A DNA stretch of 64,000 nucleotides, from positions 4,774,001 through 4,838,000 of the forward strand of contig NZ_CP107836.1 of NCBI RefSeq assembly GCF_036346615.1, given 5' to 3'. Each line of letters starts with the position of its first letter. Position 1 is the stretch's first letter. This DNA is from Streptomyces sp. NBC_00523. Lineage in GTDB: Bacteria > Actinomycetota > Actinomycetes > Streptomycetales > Streptomycetaceae. Position numbers and translations under genes: made by a program. Positions 50,383 through 59,242 of this stretch are shown here, in pieces. Under the pieces are notes generated by a model. The model ran no database searches, was not told where the DNA came from, and saw only the letters and a list, made by a program, of their open reading frames with translations.

Positions 50383-51306
50383 ATGGGACGTTATGTGATC
50401 CGGCGGCTGCTGCAGATGATCCCGGTCTTCTTCGGCACCACGCTGTTGATCTTCCTGATGGTGAACGTGATGGGTGACCCCATCGCGGGTCTCTGCGGCG
50501 ACCGCCAGTGCGACCCGGCGACCGCCGCCCAACTCCGCACGGAATTCGGCCTCGACAAGCCGGTGTGGCAGCAATACCTCACCTACATGGGCAACGTCTT
50601 CACCGGCGACTTCGGCACCGCGTTCAACGGGCAGAAGGTCACCGAGCTGATGGGCACCGCCTTCCCCATCACCATCCGCCTCACCCTCGTCGCGATCGTC
50701 TTCGAGATCGTGATCGGCATCAGCCTCGGCGTGGTCACGGGGCTGCGCCGGGGCCGGCCCGTCGACACCGCCGTCCTCATCCTGACGCTGGTCGTGATCT
50801 CCATCCCGACCTTCGTCACCGGTCTGCTGCTCCAGCTGCTCCTGGGCGTCGAATGGGGCGTCATCAAACCGTCCGTCTCGCCCGAGGCCCCCCTGAACGA
50901 GCTGATCATCCCGGGCCTGGTGGTCGCCTCCGTCTCGCTGGCGTACGTCACCCGGCTCACCCGGACCTCGATCGCCGAGAACACCCGCGCCGACTACGTC
51001 CGCACCGCGACCGCCAAGGGTCTGCCCCGGCGCCGCGTGGTCATCCGCCACCTGCTGCGCAACTCGCTGATCCCCGTCGTCACCTTCATCGGTACGGACG
51101 TGGGCGCCCTGATGGGCGGGGCGATCGTCACCGAGCGGATCTTCAACATCCACGGCGTCGGCTACCAGCTCTACCAGGGCATCCTGCGCCAGAACTCGCA
51201 GACCGTGGTCGGCTTCGTCACCGTCCTGGTGCTGGTCTTCCTGGCGGCCAACCTGATCGTCGACCTCCTCTACGCCGTACTCGACCCGAGGATCCGCTAT
51301 GCCTGA
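50383..51306 (+). CDS. Oligopeptide ABC permease, DppB/OppB type (cluster 3)
   Basis: A 307-residue inner-membrane subunit beginning MGRYVIRRLLQMIPVFFGTTLL, almost the same N-terminus as its cluster 1 paralogue. Six spans; EAA loop IAENTRADYVRTATAKGLPRRRVVIRHLLRN; ends NLIVDLLYAVLDPRIRYA. A GDRQCDP segment replaces the cluster 1 loop. GGAG precedes ATG 50383. Its last 8 nt overlap the next permease (ATGCCTGA), the same junction as in cluster 1. Confidence 0.95.
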   Translation: MGRYVIRRLLQMIPVFFGTTLLIFLMVNVMGDPIAGLCGDRQCDPATAAQLRTEFGLDKPVWQQYLTYMGNVFTGDFGTAFNGQKVTELMGTAFPITIRLTLVAIVFEIVIGISLGVVTGLRRGRPVDTAVLILTLVVISIPTFVTGLLLQLLLGVEWGVIKPSVSPEAPLNELIIPGLVVASVSLAYVTRLTRTSIAENTRADYVRTATAKGLPRRRVVIRHLLRNSLIPVVTFIGTDVGALMGGAIVTERIFNIHGVGYQLYQGILRQNSQTVVGFVTVLVLVFLAANLIVDLLYAVLDPRIRYA

Positions 51307-52273
51307 GCAGACACCGGACGAGGCGATCTCGGCCGCCGGAGCCGGCGGGCCCACGGACCTCGCGCTCGCGGAGGGCGACAGCCTGGAGAAGACCCCCGGC
51401 GGCCCGGACGGCACCGGTCCCGACACCAAACCGCAGAGCCTGTGGTCCGACGCCTGGCGCGACCTGCGCCGCAACCCGGTCTTCATCATCTCCGCGCTGA
51501 TCATCCTGTTCCTGGTGGTCATCTCGATCTGGCCGCAGCTCATCGCCTCCGGCGACCCGCTCGACTGCGACCTCGGCAAGGCCCAGCAGGGCTCCCAGCC
51601 CGGCCACCCCTTCGGCTACGACGGACAGGGCTGTGACGTCTACACCCGCGTCGTCTACGGTGCCCGCAACTCCGTCACCGTCGGCATCTGCTCCACCGTC
51701 GGCGTCGCCCTGATCGGCAGCGTCCTCGGCGGCCTCGCGGGGTTCTTCGGCGGCTGGTGGGACGCGCTGCTGTCCCGGCTCACCGACATCTTCTTCGGCA
51801 TCCCCGTCGTCCTCGGCGGCCTGGTCTTCCTCTCCGTGGTGACCAGCTCCACCGTCTGGCCGGTGATCGGCTTCATCGTCCTGCTCGGCTGGCCGCAGAT
51901 CGCCCGCATCGCCCGCGGCTCCGTCATCACCGCCAAGCACAACGACTACGTGCAGGCCGCCCGGGCCCTCGGCGCCTCCAACGGCCGGATGATGCTGCGT
52001 CACATCGCGCCGAACGCCGTCGCCCCGGTCATCGTCGTCGCGACCATCGCGCTGGGCACGTACATCTCGCTGGAGGCGACGCTGTCGTTCCTCGGCGTGG
52101 GCCTGAAGCCGCCCGCCGTCTCCTGGGGCATCGACATCTCCGCCGCGTCCCAGTACATCCGCAACGCCCCGCACATGCTCCTCTGGCCCGCCGGCGCGCT
52201 GGCGGTGACGGTGCTGGCCTTCATCATGCTCGGCGACGCGGTGCGCGACGCCCTCGACCCCAAGCTGCGCTGA
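51299..52273 (+). CDS. Oligopeptide ABC permease, DppC/OppC type (cluster 3)
   Basis: A 324-residue inner-membrane subunit with a hydrophilic N-terminus of about 55 residues (to SLWSDAWRDLRRNPVF), then 6 spans. The EAA loop is TAKHNDYVQAARALGASNGRMMLRHIAPN, and it ends LAFIMLGDAVRDALDPKLR. A CDLGKAQQG segment is in the first external loop. Translationally coupled to the DppB-type gene by an 8-nt overlap. Forms the channel with that protein. Confidence 0.95.
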   Translation: MPEQTPDEAISAAGAGGPTDLALAEGDSLEKTPGGPDGTGPDTKPQSLWSDAWRDLRRNPVFIISALIILFLVVISIWPQLIASGDPLDCDLGKAQQGSQPGHPFGYDGQGCDVYTRVVYGARNSVTVGICSTVGVALIGSVLGGLAGFFGGWWDALLSRLTDIFFGIPVVLGGLVFLSVVTSSTVWPVIGFIVLLGWPQIARIARGSVITAKHNDYVQAARALGASNGRMMLRHIAPNAVAPVIVVATIALGTYISLEATLSFLGVGLKPPAVSWGIDISAASQYIRNAPHMLLWPAGALAVTVLAFIMLGDAVRDALDPKLR

Positions 52274-52286
52274 GGAGTCCGCTGCC

Positions 52287-53264
52287 ATGTTGCTCGAAGT
52301 GCGCGATCTGCACGTGGAGTTCCACACCCGGGACGGGGTCGTGAAGGCCGTCAACGGGGTCAACTACTCGGTGGCCGAGGGCGAGACGCTCGCGGTGCTC
52401 GGCGAATCCGGCTCCGGCAAGTCGGTCACCGCGCAGGCGGTCATGGGCATCCTCGACATGCCCCCGGGGAAGATCCCGCAGGGCGAGATCCTGTTCAAGG
52501 ACCGCGACCTGCTGACGATGAAGAAGGAGGAGCGCCGGAAGATCCGCGGCCAGGAGATGGCCATGATCTTCCAGGACGCGCTGTCCTCCCTCAACCCCGT
52601 CCTGACCGTCGGCGACCAGCTCGGCGAGATGTACGTCGTGCACCGCGGGATGTCCCGCAAGGACGCGAAGGCCAAGGCCATCGAGCTGATGGACCGGGTC
52701 CGCATCCCGGCCGCCAAGGAGCGGGTCGGCAACTATCCGCACCAGTTCTCCGGCGGTATGCGCCAGCGCATCATGATCGCGATGGCGCTCGCCCTGGAGC
52801 CCTCCCTGATCATCGCGGACGAGCCGACCACCGCCCTCGACGTCACCGTCCAGGCCCAGGTGATGGACCTCCTCGCGGAGCTCCAGCGCGAACTGAACAT
52901 GGGCCTGATCCTCATCACCCACGACCTGGGCGTGGTCGCGGACGTCGCCGACAAGATCGCCGTGATGTACGCGGGCCGCATCGTGGAGACCTCGCCCGTG
53001 CACGACATCTACAAGGCGCCCGCCCATCCGTACACCAAGGGCCTGCTGGCCTCGATCCCGCGCCTGGACCAGAAGGGCCAGGAGCTGTACGCGATCAAGG
53101 GCCTGCCGCCCAACCTGCTGCACATCCCGCCCGGCTGCGCCTTCAACCCGCGCTGCCCGATGGCCCAGGACGTCTGCCGCACCGACGTGCCGCCGCTGTA
53201 CGACGTGGCCGAGCACCGACAGAGCGCCTGCCACTTCTGGAAGGAGACGCTCGATGCACGCTGA
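52287..53264 (+). CDS. Oligopeptide ABC ATPase, DppD/OppD type (cluster 3)
   Basis: A 325-residue ATP-binding subunit. Walker A GESGSGKS, signature FSGGMRQR, Walker B LIIADEPTTALD. The C-terminal Cys motif is CAFNPRCPMAQDVC. It lacks the N-terminal leader of about 20 residues present in the cluster 1 paralogue and is otherwise very close to it, including long identical DNA stretches. ATG 52287 has GAGGAG upstream. The 3' end overlaps the next ATPase by 11 nt. Confidence 0.96.
   Translation: MLLEVRDLHVEFHTRDGVVKAVNGVNYSVAEGETLAVLGESGSGKSVTAQAVMGILDMPPGKIPQGEILFKDRDLLTMKKEERRKIRGQEMAMIFQDALSSLNPVLTVGDQLGEMYVVHRGMSRKDAKAKAIELMDRVRIPAAKERVGNYPHQFSGGMRQRIMIAMALALEPSLIIADEPTTALDVTVQAQVMDLLAELQRELNMGLILITHDLGVVADVADKIAVMYAGRIVETSPVHDIYKAPAHPYTKGLLASIPRLDQKGQELYAIKGLPPNLLHIPPGCAFNPRCPMAQDVCRTDVPPLYDVAEHRQSACHFWKETLDAR
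52737..52801. repeat. 65-bp exact direct repeat, copy 2
   Basis: Identical to 40111-40175, same orientation, 12.6 kb away; the bldK-like operon lies between the copies. Confidence 0.9.
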
Positions 53265-54567
53265 CCACTCGGGGCGCAAGGAAGCGCGCGAGGAGGGCGA
53301 GACCGCGCGGACCCTGCTGTCCAAGGCGCGCCAGGAGAGCGCGTACGCGGGCGGCGAACCGATCCTGGAGGTGCGCGACCTCGTCAAGCACTACCCGCTG
53401 ACCCAGGGCATCCTCATCAAGAAGCAGGTCGGCGCGGTCAAGGCCGTCGACGGGGTCACCTTCGACCTCGGGGCCGGCGAGACACTGGGCGTCGTGGGGG
53501 AGTCCGGCTGCGGTAAGTCGACGGTCGCCCGGCTGCTCGTGCAGCTGGAGAAGCCGACGTCCGGCGCCATCCGCTACAAGGGCGAGGACATCACCAAGCT
53601 CTCCGGCCGCGCGCTCAAGGCCGTCCGCCGCAACATCCAGATGGTGTTCCAGGACCCCTACACGTCGCTCAACCCGCGCATGACGGTCGGCGACATCATC
53701 GGGGAGCCGTACGAGATCCACCCGGAGGTCGCCCCGAAGGGCAGCCGGCGCCGCAAGGTGCAGGATCTCCTGGACGTCGTCGGGCTCAACCCGGAGTACA
53801 TCAACCGCTATCCGCACCAGTTCTCCGGCGGTCAGCGCCAGCGCATCGGCATCGCCCGCGGCCTCGCGCTCAACCCGGAGATCATCGTCGCCGACGAACC
53901 GGTCTCCGCGCTCGACGTCTCCGTCCAGGCCCAGGTCGTCAACCTGCTGGACCGGCTCCAGGCCGAGTTCAACCTGAGCTACGTCTTCATCGCGCACGAC
54001 CTCTCCATCGTGCGGCACATCTCCGACCGGGTCGGCGTGATGTATCTGGGCCGGTTCGTGGAGATCGGCACCGACGCGGAGATCTACGACCACCCCACGC
54101 ACCCGTACACGCAGGCGCTGCTCTCCGCCGTGCCGGTGCCGGACCCGGCGGCGCGGGAGTTCCGCGAGCGGATCATCCTGCACGGCGACGTGCCCTCGCC
54201 CGCCAACCCGCCCTCCGGCTGCCGCTTCCGCACCCGCTGCTGGAAGGCCCAGGAGCGGTGCGAGCTGGAGGTGCCGCTGCTGGCGGTCCCGGCGGTCTTC
54301 CAGAACGTGGACACCCCGGCGCAGCACCCCTCCGCCTGCCACTTCGCGGAGGAGAAGCGGGTGGTCCCGCCGGAGGGCACCCTCGACGCGGTGCCGGGGG
54401 AGGGCGGCCAGGAGCAGGCGGCCGCGCGGGCGACGGAGGCGGCGGAGCCCACGGGCGCCGCGGGAGCCACGGGCGCCACGGAGGCCACGGATGCCGCCGA
54501 GCAGCCGGGATCGGCGGACCGCGACGAGGGCCCGCCCCCGCCCTCCGGGAGCAGCCGGGCCGTCTGA
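53254..54567 (+). CDS. Oligopeptide ABC ATPase, DppF/OppF type with low-complexity tail (cluster 3)
   Basis: A 437-residue ATP-binding subunit. The core matches the cluster 1 OppF-type protein: Walker A GESGCGKST, signature FSGGQRQR, Walker B IIVADEPVSALD, CRFRTRCWKAQERC. Beyond about residue 375 it has about 60 extra residues rich in Ala, Thr, Gly, Glu and Pro (ATEAAEPTGAAGATGATEAT), apparently disordered and absent from the other two OppF-type proteins here. It begins inside the previous gene (11-nt overlap). A hairpin follows the operon. Confidence 0.94.
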   Translation: MHADHSGRKEAREEGETARTLLSKARQESAYAGGEPILEVRDLVKHYPLTQGILIKKQVGAVKAVDGVTFDLGAGETLGVVGESGCGKSTVARLLVQLEKPTSGAIRYKGEDITKLSGRALKAVRRNIQMVFQDPYTSLNPRMTVGDIIGEPYEIHPEVAPKGSRRRKVQDLLDVVGLNPEYINRYPHQFSGGQRQRIGIARGLALNPEIIVADEPVSALDVSVQAQVVNLLDRLQAEFNLSYVFIAHDLSIVRHISDRVGVMYLGRFVEIGTDAEIYDHPTHPYTQALLSAVPVPDPAAREFRERIILHGDVPSPANPPSGCRFRTRCWKAQERCELEVPLLAVPAVFQNVDTPAQHPSACHFAEEKRVVPPEGTLDAVPGEGGQEQAAARATEAAEPTGAAGATGATEATDAAEQPGSADRDEGPPPPSGSSRAV

Positions 54568-54648
54568 CGCGGCGTTAACACACGGGCAACCTCCCCGATA
54601 TACGGACGCGGCATCATCGACAACGTACGGCCGTGCGGGTGCCGTGGA

Positions 54649-54682
54649 ACCGGCCGGTGGGGTGTGACGCCCCCCGGCCGGT
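54649..54682 (+). terminator. Terminator-like hairpin after cluster 3
   Basis: Stem accggccgg / ccggccggt (54649-54657 with 54674-54682), continued by an inner GC stretch, about 80 nt after the last ATPase stop. Confidence 0.6.
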
Positions 54683-54746
54683 CGCCGTACGGGCGGCGGC
54701 GCAGGCCCTCTTGTCCGGAGGGCGGACGCACGGAAGTATCGCCGGT

Positions 54747-55793
54747 GTGATACTCACCCGCGGAGCAAGAGTCACCGGAGCCGTCCTGTCCGCCGTGCTC
54801 GCGGTGATCGTCGCGTGCTGGCTGATACGGGACGTCGATGCGATCGGTTTCGGCCAACTGTGGCGGTACTGGTCCGGGTTGTACGACACCCGCATGCGGA
54901 CCGCCCCCACCACCTCGGGCACGGACCTCGTCCTCTTCGTGGTGTACGTGGCCGCCGCCGTGGCCGCCCTCCGCGCCGCGTCCGCCGCGTCCGCACTCGT
55001 CGTCGCCGGGGTGGTCACCCTCACCGTGCGGCTCCCCGGACTCTGGACCATCGGCAGCCGCCGGATGGAGGCCGCGTACTCCGACGACCTGCGCTCACGG
55101 GCCCTGATCTGCGCCTTCGTCGCCGTCGCCGCGGCCGCCGCGATGATCATCACCGCCGGGGCGGGCCGCCGCCCGCCCGCCGACTCCTACGAGCGGACGC
55201 CGGCAGGACCCGGCCCCGGCGCGGGCGTCCTGGCGTTCCTGGCGCTGTGCGCGGCCGGGGCGGTGCTGATCGCCTGGGAGATCCGCCAGCTCGTCCGGGA
55301 CCCGGAGTTCTTCCCCGACTGGTACGTGGGCGGTGACCGGGTCGCGCAGTACCTGACCGGTCCGCCGCCGGGCTGGGCCACCGTGATGCTCGCCCTGCTC
55401 TGCGTGTTCGCCGGGATCAGCGCCGTGGCCCGGGCCCCGCACGCCCGCCCGTTCGGCCTGGTGGCCGCGGCGGTGCTGCTGCCCGGCGGGGTGTTCGGGG
55501 TGGTCCGGATCGTGCACTACGACATGCTGGACCACTTCGGCGACCTGCCGACCGAGCTCCAGCTCAGCCTGCTCAGCTCGTTCTTCCAGGTACTCGCCGC
55601 CCTGGCCGCGCTCATCGCCCTCGCCGTGCCGGGCCCGGTCCGCGCCCCGGGCCAGGACCCCTGGACCGGCACAGGCCCGGGCTGGGGCCCCACACCGGCC
55701 ACGCCCCCGCACCACCCCGGCTACGGCTACCCGCAGGGCGGCGGCGGCTTCGGCCCGCCCCCACCGCCCTCGCAGCCGCCGCCCGGCTGGTAG
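54747..55793 (+). CDS. Integral membrane protein of unknown function
   Basis: A 348-residue protein with about eight hydrophobic segments and a C-terminal Pro/Gly/Tyr-rich tail (HPGYGYPQGGGGFGPPPPP). Soluble loops carry LWTIGSRRMEAAYSDDLRSR and DPEFFPDWYVGGDRVAQY. No family recognised. The start is set at GTG 54747 (MILTRGARVTG, just before the first span), with GGAAG upstream; it is less certain than most. The stop codon directly abuts the stop of the convergent S9 peptidase gene (TAGCTA), leaving no intergenic base and no terminator. Confidence 0.75.
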   Translation: MILTRGARVTGAVLSAVLAVIVACWLIRDVDAIGFGQLWRYWSGLYDTRMRTAPTTSGTDLVLFVVYVAAAVAALRAASAASALVVAGVVTLTVRLPGLWTIGSRRMEAAYSDDLRSRALICAFVAVAAAAAMIITAGAGRRPPADSYERTPAGPGPGAGVLAFLALCAAGAVLIAWEIRQLVRDPEFFPDWYVGGDRVAQYLTGPPPGWATVMLALLCVFAGISAVARAPHARPFGLVAAAVLLPGGVFGVVRIVHYDMLDHFGDLPTELQLSLLSSFFQVLAALAALIALAVPGPVRAPGQDPWTGTGPGWGPTPATPPHHPGYGYPQGGGGFGPPPPPSQPPPGW

Positions 55794-57932
55794 CTAGGAC
55801 GCCGACCGAAGCCCCAGCGACCGCTTCAGGAAGTCCACCTGGAGCAGCAGCAGGTTCTCGGCCACCTTCTCCTGCGGGGTCATGTGGGTCACCCCGCTCA
55901 GCGGCAGCACCTCGTGCGGCCGGCCCGCGGCGAGCAGCGCCGAGGACAGCCGCAGGCTGTGCGCGACGACCACGTTGTCGTCCGCGAGACCGTGGATGAC
56001 CAGCATGGGCCGCACCTGCTCGGCGGCGCCCGACAGGCCCGCGTCGGTGACCAGCGAGTTGTGCGCGTACACCTCCGGGTTCCGCGCCGGGTCGCCCAGG
56101 TAGCGCTCGGTGTAATGGGTGTCGTAGAGCCGCTGGTCGGTCACCGGGGCCCCGACCACTGCCGCGTGGAAGACGTCGGGCCGCCGCAGCGCGGCCAGCC
56201 CGGCCAGGAAGCCGCCGAACGACCAGCCCCGGATGGCCACCCGGTCCAGATCCAGCGGGAAGCGCTCCGCGAGCGCGTGCAGGGCCTCCACCTGGTCGTC
56301 GAGGCTGAGGGCCAGGTTGTCCTTGACCGCCTTCTCCCAGGCCGGTGAACGACCGGGCGTGCCCCGTCCGTCCGCGACGACCACCGCGAAGCCCTGGTCC
56401 GCGAACCACTGCGAGGTGAGATGCGGATTGTGGGCGGCCGCGACCCGCCGGCCGTGCGGTCCGCCGTACGGGTCCATGAGGACCGGAAGCGGACCATCCG
56501 ATTCCGAGTACCCGGTGGGGAGCAACACGGCGCACGGAATCCGCCGTGCGCCCCCTTCGGTGAACACCGGCCGCGCGGTCAGCACCGGGCGCTCCGCACG
56601 GTTCTCCACGACGGCGATCTCCTTGCCGTCCCGCAGCACCCGCGCCGTCGACCCGGGCCGCTCCGGCGTCGCCGAGACCAGCACCGTCACCCGGCCCGAC
56701 CGGACGGCCGTGTGCACGCCGACGCCCTCGGAGACCCGCTCGACGCCCAGCTCGTTGACCCGGTACACATGGGTCTCGCCGGTCTCCGGCTCGGCCGCCG
56801 CCTCGCCCGCCGACGCCGACACCAGGACGTCGGAGTCCCCGATGTCCAGCACCGACTGGATGTGCAGCCGGCTCCTGGTCAGCGTCCGGTCGCCGACCGC
56901 GAGCCGCCGCGCCCCGCCCTCGTCCGTGATCCGCACGAGCCGCCCGTCCGGCGCCCACGCGGGCACCCCGGAGAACAGCTCCAGCCAGACCGGGTCCTCG
57001 TCCGCGTGCACGGTCCGGGTCGCCCCGGTCTCCGGGTCCACCGCCAGATACAGCTGGCTCTGCTGGTCCCGGGCCTGGACGAGGAGGAGCGGAGCCCCGT
57101 ACGAGGACCAGTGCACCCGTGCCAGATACGGGAACCGGGCCCGGTCCCACACCACTTCGGTGCGCTTGCCGTCCAGGTCCAGGACATGCAGCCCCACCTC
57201 CGCGTTGGGCGTGCCCGCCGCGGGGTAGGCGACCTCGGCCGGCTTGCGGTCGGGGTGCGCGGGATCCGCGATCCACCACCGCTGGATGGGGCTGTCATCG
57301 GCCCGGGTCACGAGCAGCCGGTCCGATTCCGGCGACCACCAGAAGCCCTGGAAGCGGTGCATCTCCTCGGCCGCGATGAACTCCGCGAGCCCGTACGTGA
57401 CATGGCCGTCCTCCGGCTCCGCGAGCGCCCGGTCCGCCGCGCCGTCCACCCCGACCACGCGCAGGGCACCCTTGGACACATAGGCGACGTGTCGCCCGTC
57501 CGGGGAGGGGCGCGGATCGATCACCGGGCCGGGAACGGGCAGCGCGCGCGCCGTGCCCGCGCCCAGATCGGCGACGTACACCTTCCCCGAGAGCGCGAAC
57601 GCGGCCAACCCGGCGGCCCCGTCCAGCGCGTAGCCCACGATCCCCGAGGAGCCCTCGCGGCTGCGCTCCCGCCGGGCGCGCTCCTGCGCCGACAGACGCT
57701 CCTGTGAACCGCCCAGCAGCGCCTGCGGATCGGCCACCAGGCGTTCTCGCGGCCCGGAGGCCCCGTCCAGGTCCAGCGCCCAGAGCTGCCCCGAGCGGTC
57801 CGTACCCGAACCCGAGCGCAGGTAGACCACGCGTCCACCGTCGGGTGACACCGTGAACGCACGCGGTGCCCCAAGGGTGAATCTCATGGTCCGGGCCTGC
57901 TGGAGCGGAAACGTGATCTCTGACGAAGTCAT
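55794..57932 (-). CDS. S9 family prolyl peptidase (dipeptidyl-peptidase IV-like)
   Basis: A 712-residue serine peptidase. The N-terminal beta-propeller (DPPIV_N type, about 30-430) includes VIDPRPSPDGRHVAYVSKGAL and MHRFQGFWWSPESDRLLV. The C-terminal alpha/beta-hydrolase domain (about 455-705) has the catalytic Ser571 in GWSFGG, the acid in HGLADDNVV and the His in GVTHMTPQE. No signal peptide, so probably cytoplasmic, where it could degrade imported Pro-containing peptides, fitting the peptide transporters next door. The start ATG 57932 is without a strong ribosome site; Met16 is an alternative. Confidence 0.93.
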   Translation of the reverse strand: MTSSEITFPLQQARTMRFTLGAPRAFTVSPDGGRVVYLRSGSGTDRSGQLWALDLDGASGPRERLVADPQALLGGSQERLSAQERARRERSREGSSGIVGYALDGAAGLAAFALSGKVYVADLGAGTARALPVPGPVIDPRPSPDGRHVAYVSKGALRVVGVDGAADRALAEPEDGHVTYGLAEFIAAEEMHRFQGFWWSPESDRLLVTRADDSPIQRWWIADPAHPDRKPAEVAYPAAGTPNAEVGLHVLDLDGKRTEVVWDRARFPYLARVHWSSYGAPLLLVQARDQQSQLYLAVDPETGATRTVHADEDPVWLELFSGVPAWAPDGRLVRITDEGGARRLAVGDRTLTRSRLHIQSVLDIGDSDVLVSASAGEAAAEPETGETHVYRVNELGVERVSEGVGVHTAVRSGRVTVLVSATPERPGSTARVLRDGKEIAVVENRAERPVLTARPVFTEGGARRIPCAVLLPTGYSESDGPLPVLMDPYGGPHGRRVAAAHNPHLTSQWFADQGFAVVVADGRGTPGRSPAWEKAVKDNLALSLDDQVEALHALAERFPLDLDRVAIRGWSFGGFLAGLAALRRPDVFHAAVVGAPVTDQRLYDTHYTERYLGDPARNPEVYAHNSLVTDAGLSGAAEQVRPMLVIHGLADDNVVVAHSLRLSSALLAAGRPHEVLPLSGVTHMTPQEKVAENLLLLQVDFLKRSLGLRSAS

Positions 57933-58096
57933 GGGCCGAACCTATCGACCCACGCCCGTCCGTGCGCCCCTCGTGCTGCTGTGCCCCGAACAATGCGTTG
58001 CCACGGATAGTTATGATCCGTAGCGCTCGGTGGGTATGAACCTGCTGGCTCCATGCGTGCTGCCCGTCCCGACCGTACAGATGGAGGTGAACCGCC

Positions 58097-58291
58097 GTGG
58101 CGCTCTCGATTTCGGCGGTGGTGCTGCTGGCGATCATCGTCTTCCTGCTGATCCGGAAGTCCGGACTGAAGGGAGGACATGCGGTCGTCTGCGCGCTGCT
58201 CGGTTTCTATCTCGCCAGCTCGTCCATCGCACCCACCATCTCCGAGCTGACGACGAACGTGGCGGGCATGATCGGCGGCATCAAGTTCTGA
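58097..58291 (+). CDS. Small conserved two-TM membrane protein
   Basis: 64 residues, beginning MALSISAVVLLAIIVFLLI. Two hydrophobic segments (about 4-19 and 28-45) are separated by RKSGLKGGHAVV; the end is ELTTNVAGMIGGIKF. GTG 58097 has GGAGG nine bases upstream, a strong signal for a real gene. Similar short proteins occur in Streptomyces chromosomes and plasmids; function unknown. Divergent from the S9 peptidase and 51 nt upstream of mshB. Confidence 0.8.
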   Translation: MALSISAVVLLAIIVFLLIRKSGLKGGHAVVCALLGFYLASSSIAPTISELTTNVAGMIGGIKF

Positions 58292-58342
58292 CCGGGCCAC
58301 CCGTGGGCGGGCGGCCGCTCCGGGGGCTCGTAGGCTGGTCCC

Positions 58343-59242
58343 ATGACGGACCTTCCCGCCCGGCGGCTGCTCCTGGTGCACGCGCATCCGGACGACGAGT
58401 CGATCAACAACGGCGCCACCATGGCCAGGTACGCGGCCGAGGGCGCCCTGGTCACGCTGGTGACCTGCACGCTCGGCGAGGAGGGCGAGATCATCCCGCC
58501 CTCGCTCGCCGGTCTCGCCGCCGACCGCGACGACGCCCTGGGCCCGTACCGCAGCGGTGAGCTGGCGGCGGCCATGAAGGAGCTGGGTGTCACCGACCAC
58601 CGCTTCCTCGGCGGCCCCGGCCGCTACCGCGACTCCGGGATGATGGGCGCCGAGCAGAACCGCCGCCCCGGCGCCTTCTGGTCGGCCGACGTGGACGAGG
58701 CCGCCGGACACCTCGCCGACGTCATCCGCGAGGTGCGCCCCCAGGTCCTGGTGACGTACGACCCCGACGGGGGCTACGGACACCCCGACCACATCCAGGC
58801 CCACCGCGTCGCCACCCGCGCCGCGGAGCTGGCCGCCGACGCCGCGTACCGGCCCGGCTCCGGCGCCCCGCACGCCGTCGCGAAGGTCTACTGGAACCGG
58901 GTGCCGCGCTCGGTCGCCGAGGAGGGGTTCGCCGCGCTGCGCGCGGAGGCCCCGGACGCGTTCCCGGGGATCGCCGCGATCGGCGACGTACCGGGCGTGG
59001 TGGACGACGACCGGATCACCACCGTGATCGACGGCACCGGCCACGAGGGCGCGAAGACCGCGGCGATGCGGGCGCACGCCACCCAGATCGCCGTCCAGGG
59101 GTCCTACTTCGCCCTGTCGAACGACCTGGGGCAGCCCGTGTTCACCACCGAGTACTACGAGTTGGTCAGCGGCACGCCGGGCGCCCCGGCGGGCGAACGC
59201 GAACGGGACCTCTTCGCGGGTGTGCCGGGGGCGGACCGGTGA
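58343..59242 (+). CDS. mshB: N-acetyl-GlcN-inositol deacetylase, mycothiol biosynthesis
   Basis: A 299-residue zinc deacetylase of the PIG-L (LmbE) family. It removes the acetyl group from GlcNAc-Ins, the second dedicated step of mycothiol synthesis. Zinc motif AHPDDE (14-19: His15, Asp18) and third ligand in YGHPDH; the N-terminus LLLVHAHPDDESINNG and the segment RYRDSGMMG are characteristic of MshB. Mycothiol is the main thiol of actinobacteria. The gene overlaps the next by 4 nt. Mca, the closest paralogue, is the alternative assignment, but the RDSGM-type region and the coupled membrane gene favour MshB. Confidence 0.92.
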   Translation: MTDLPARRLLLVHAHPDDESINNGATMARYAAEGALVTLVTCTLGEEGEIIPPSLAGLAADRDDALGPYRSGELAAAMKELGVTDHRFLGGPGRYRDSGMMGAEQNRRPGAFWSADVDEAAGHLADVIREVRPQVLVTYDPDGGYGHPDHIQAHRVATRAAELAADAAYRPGSGAPHAVAKVYWNRVPRSVAEEGFAALRAEAPDAFPGIAAIGDVPGVVDDDRITTVIDGTGHEGAKTAAMRAHATQIAVQGSYFALSNDLGQPVFTTEYYELVSGTPGAPAGERERDLFAGVPGADR

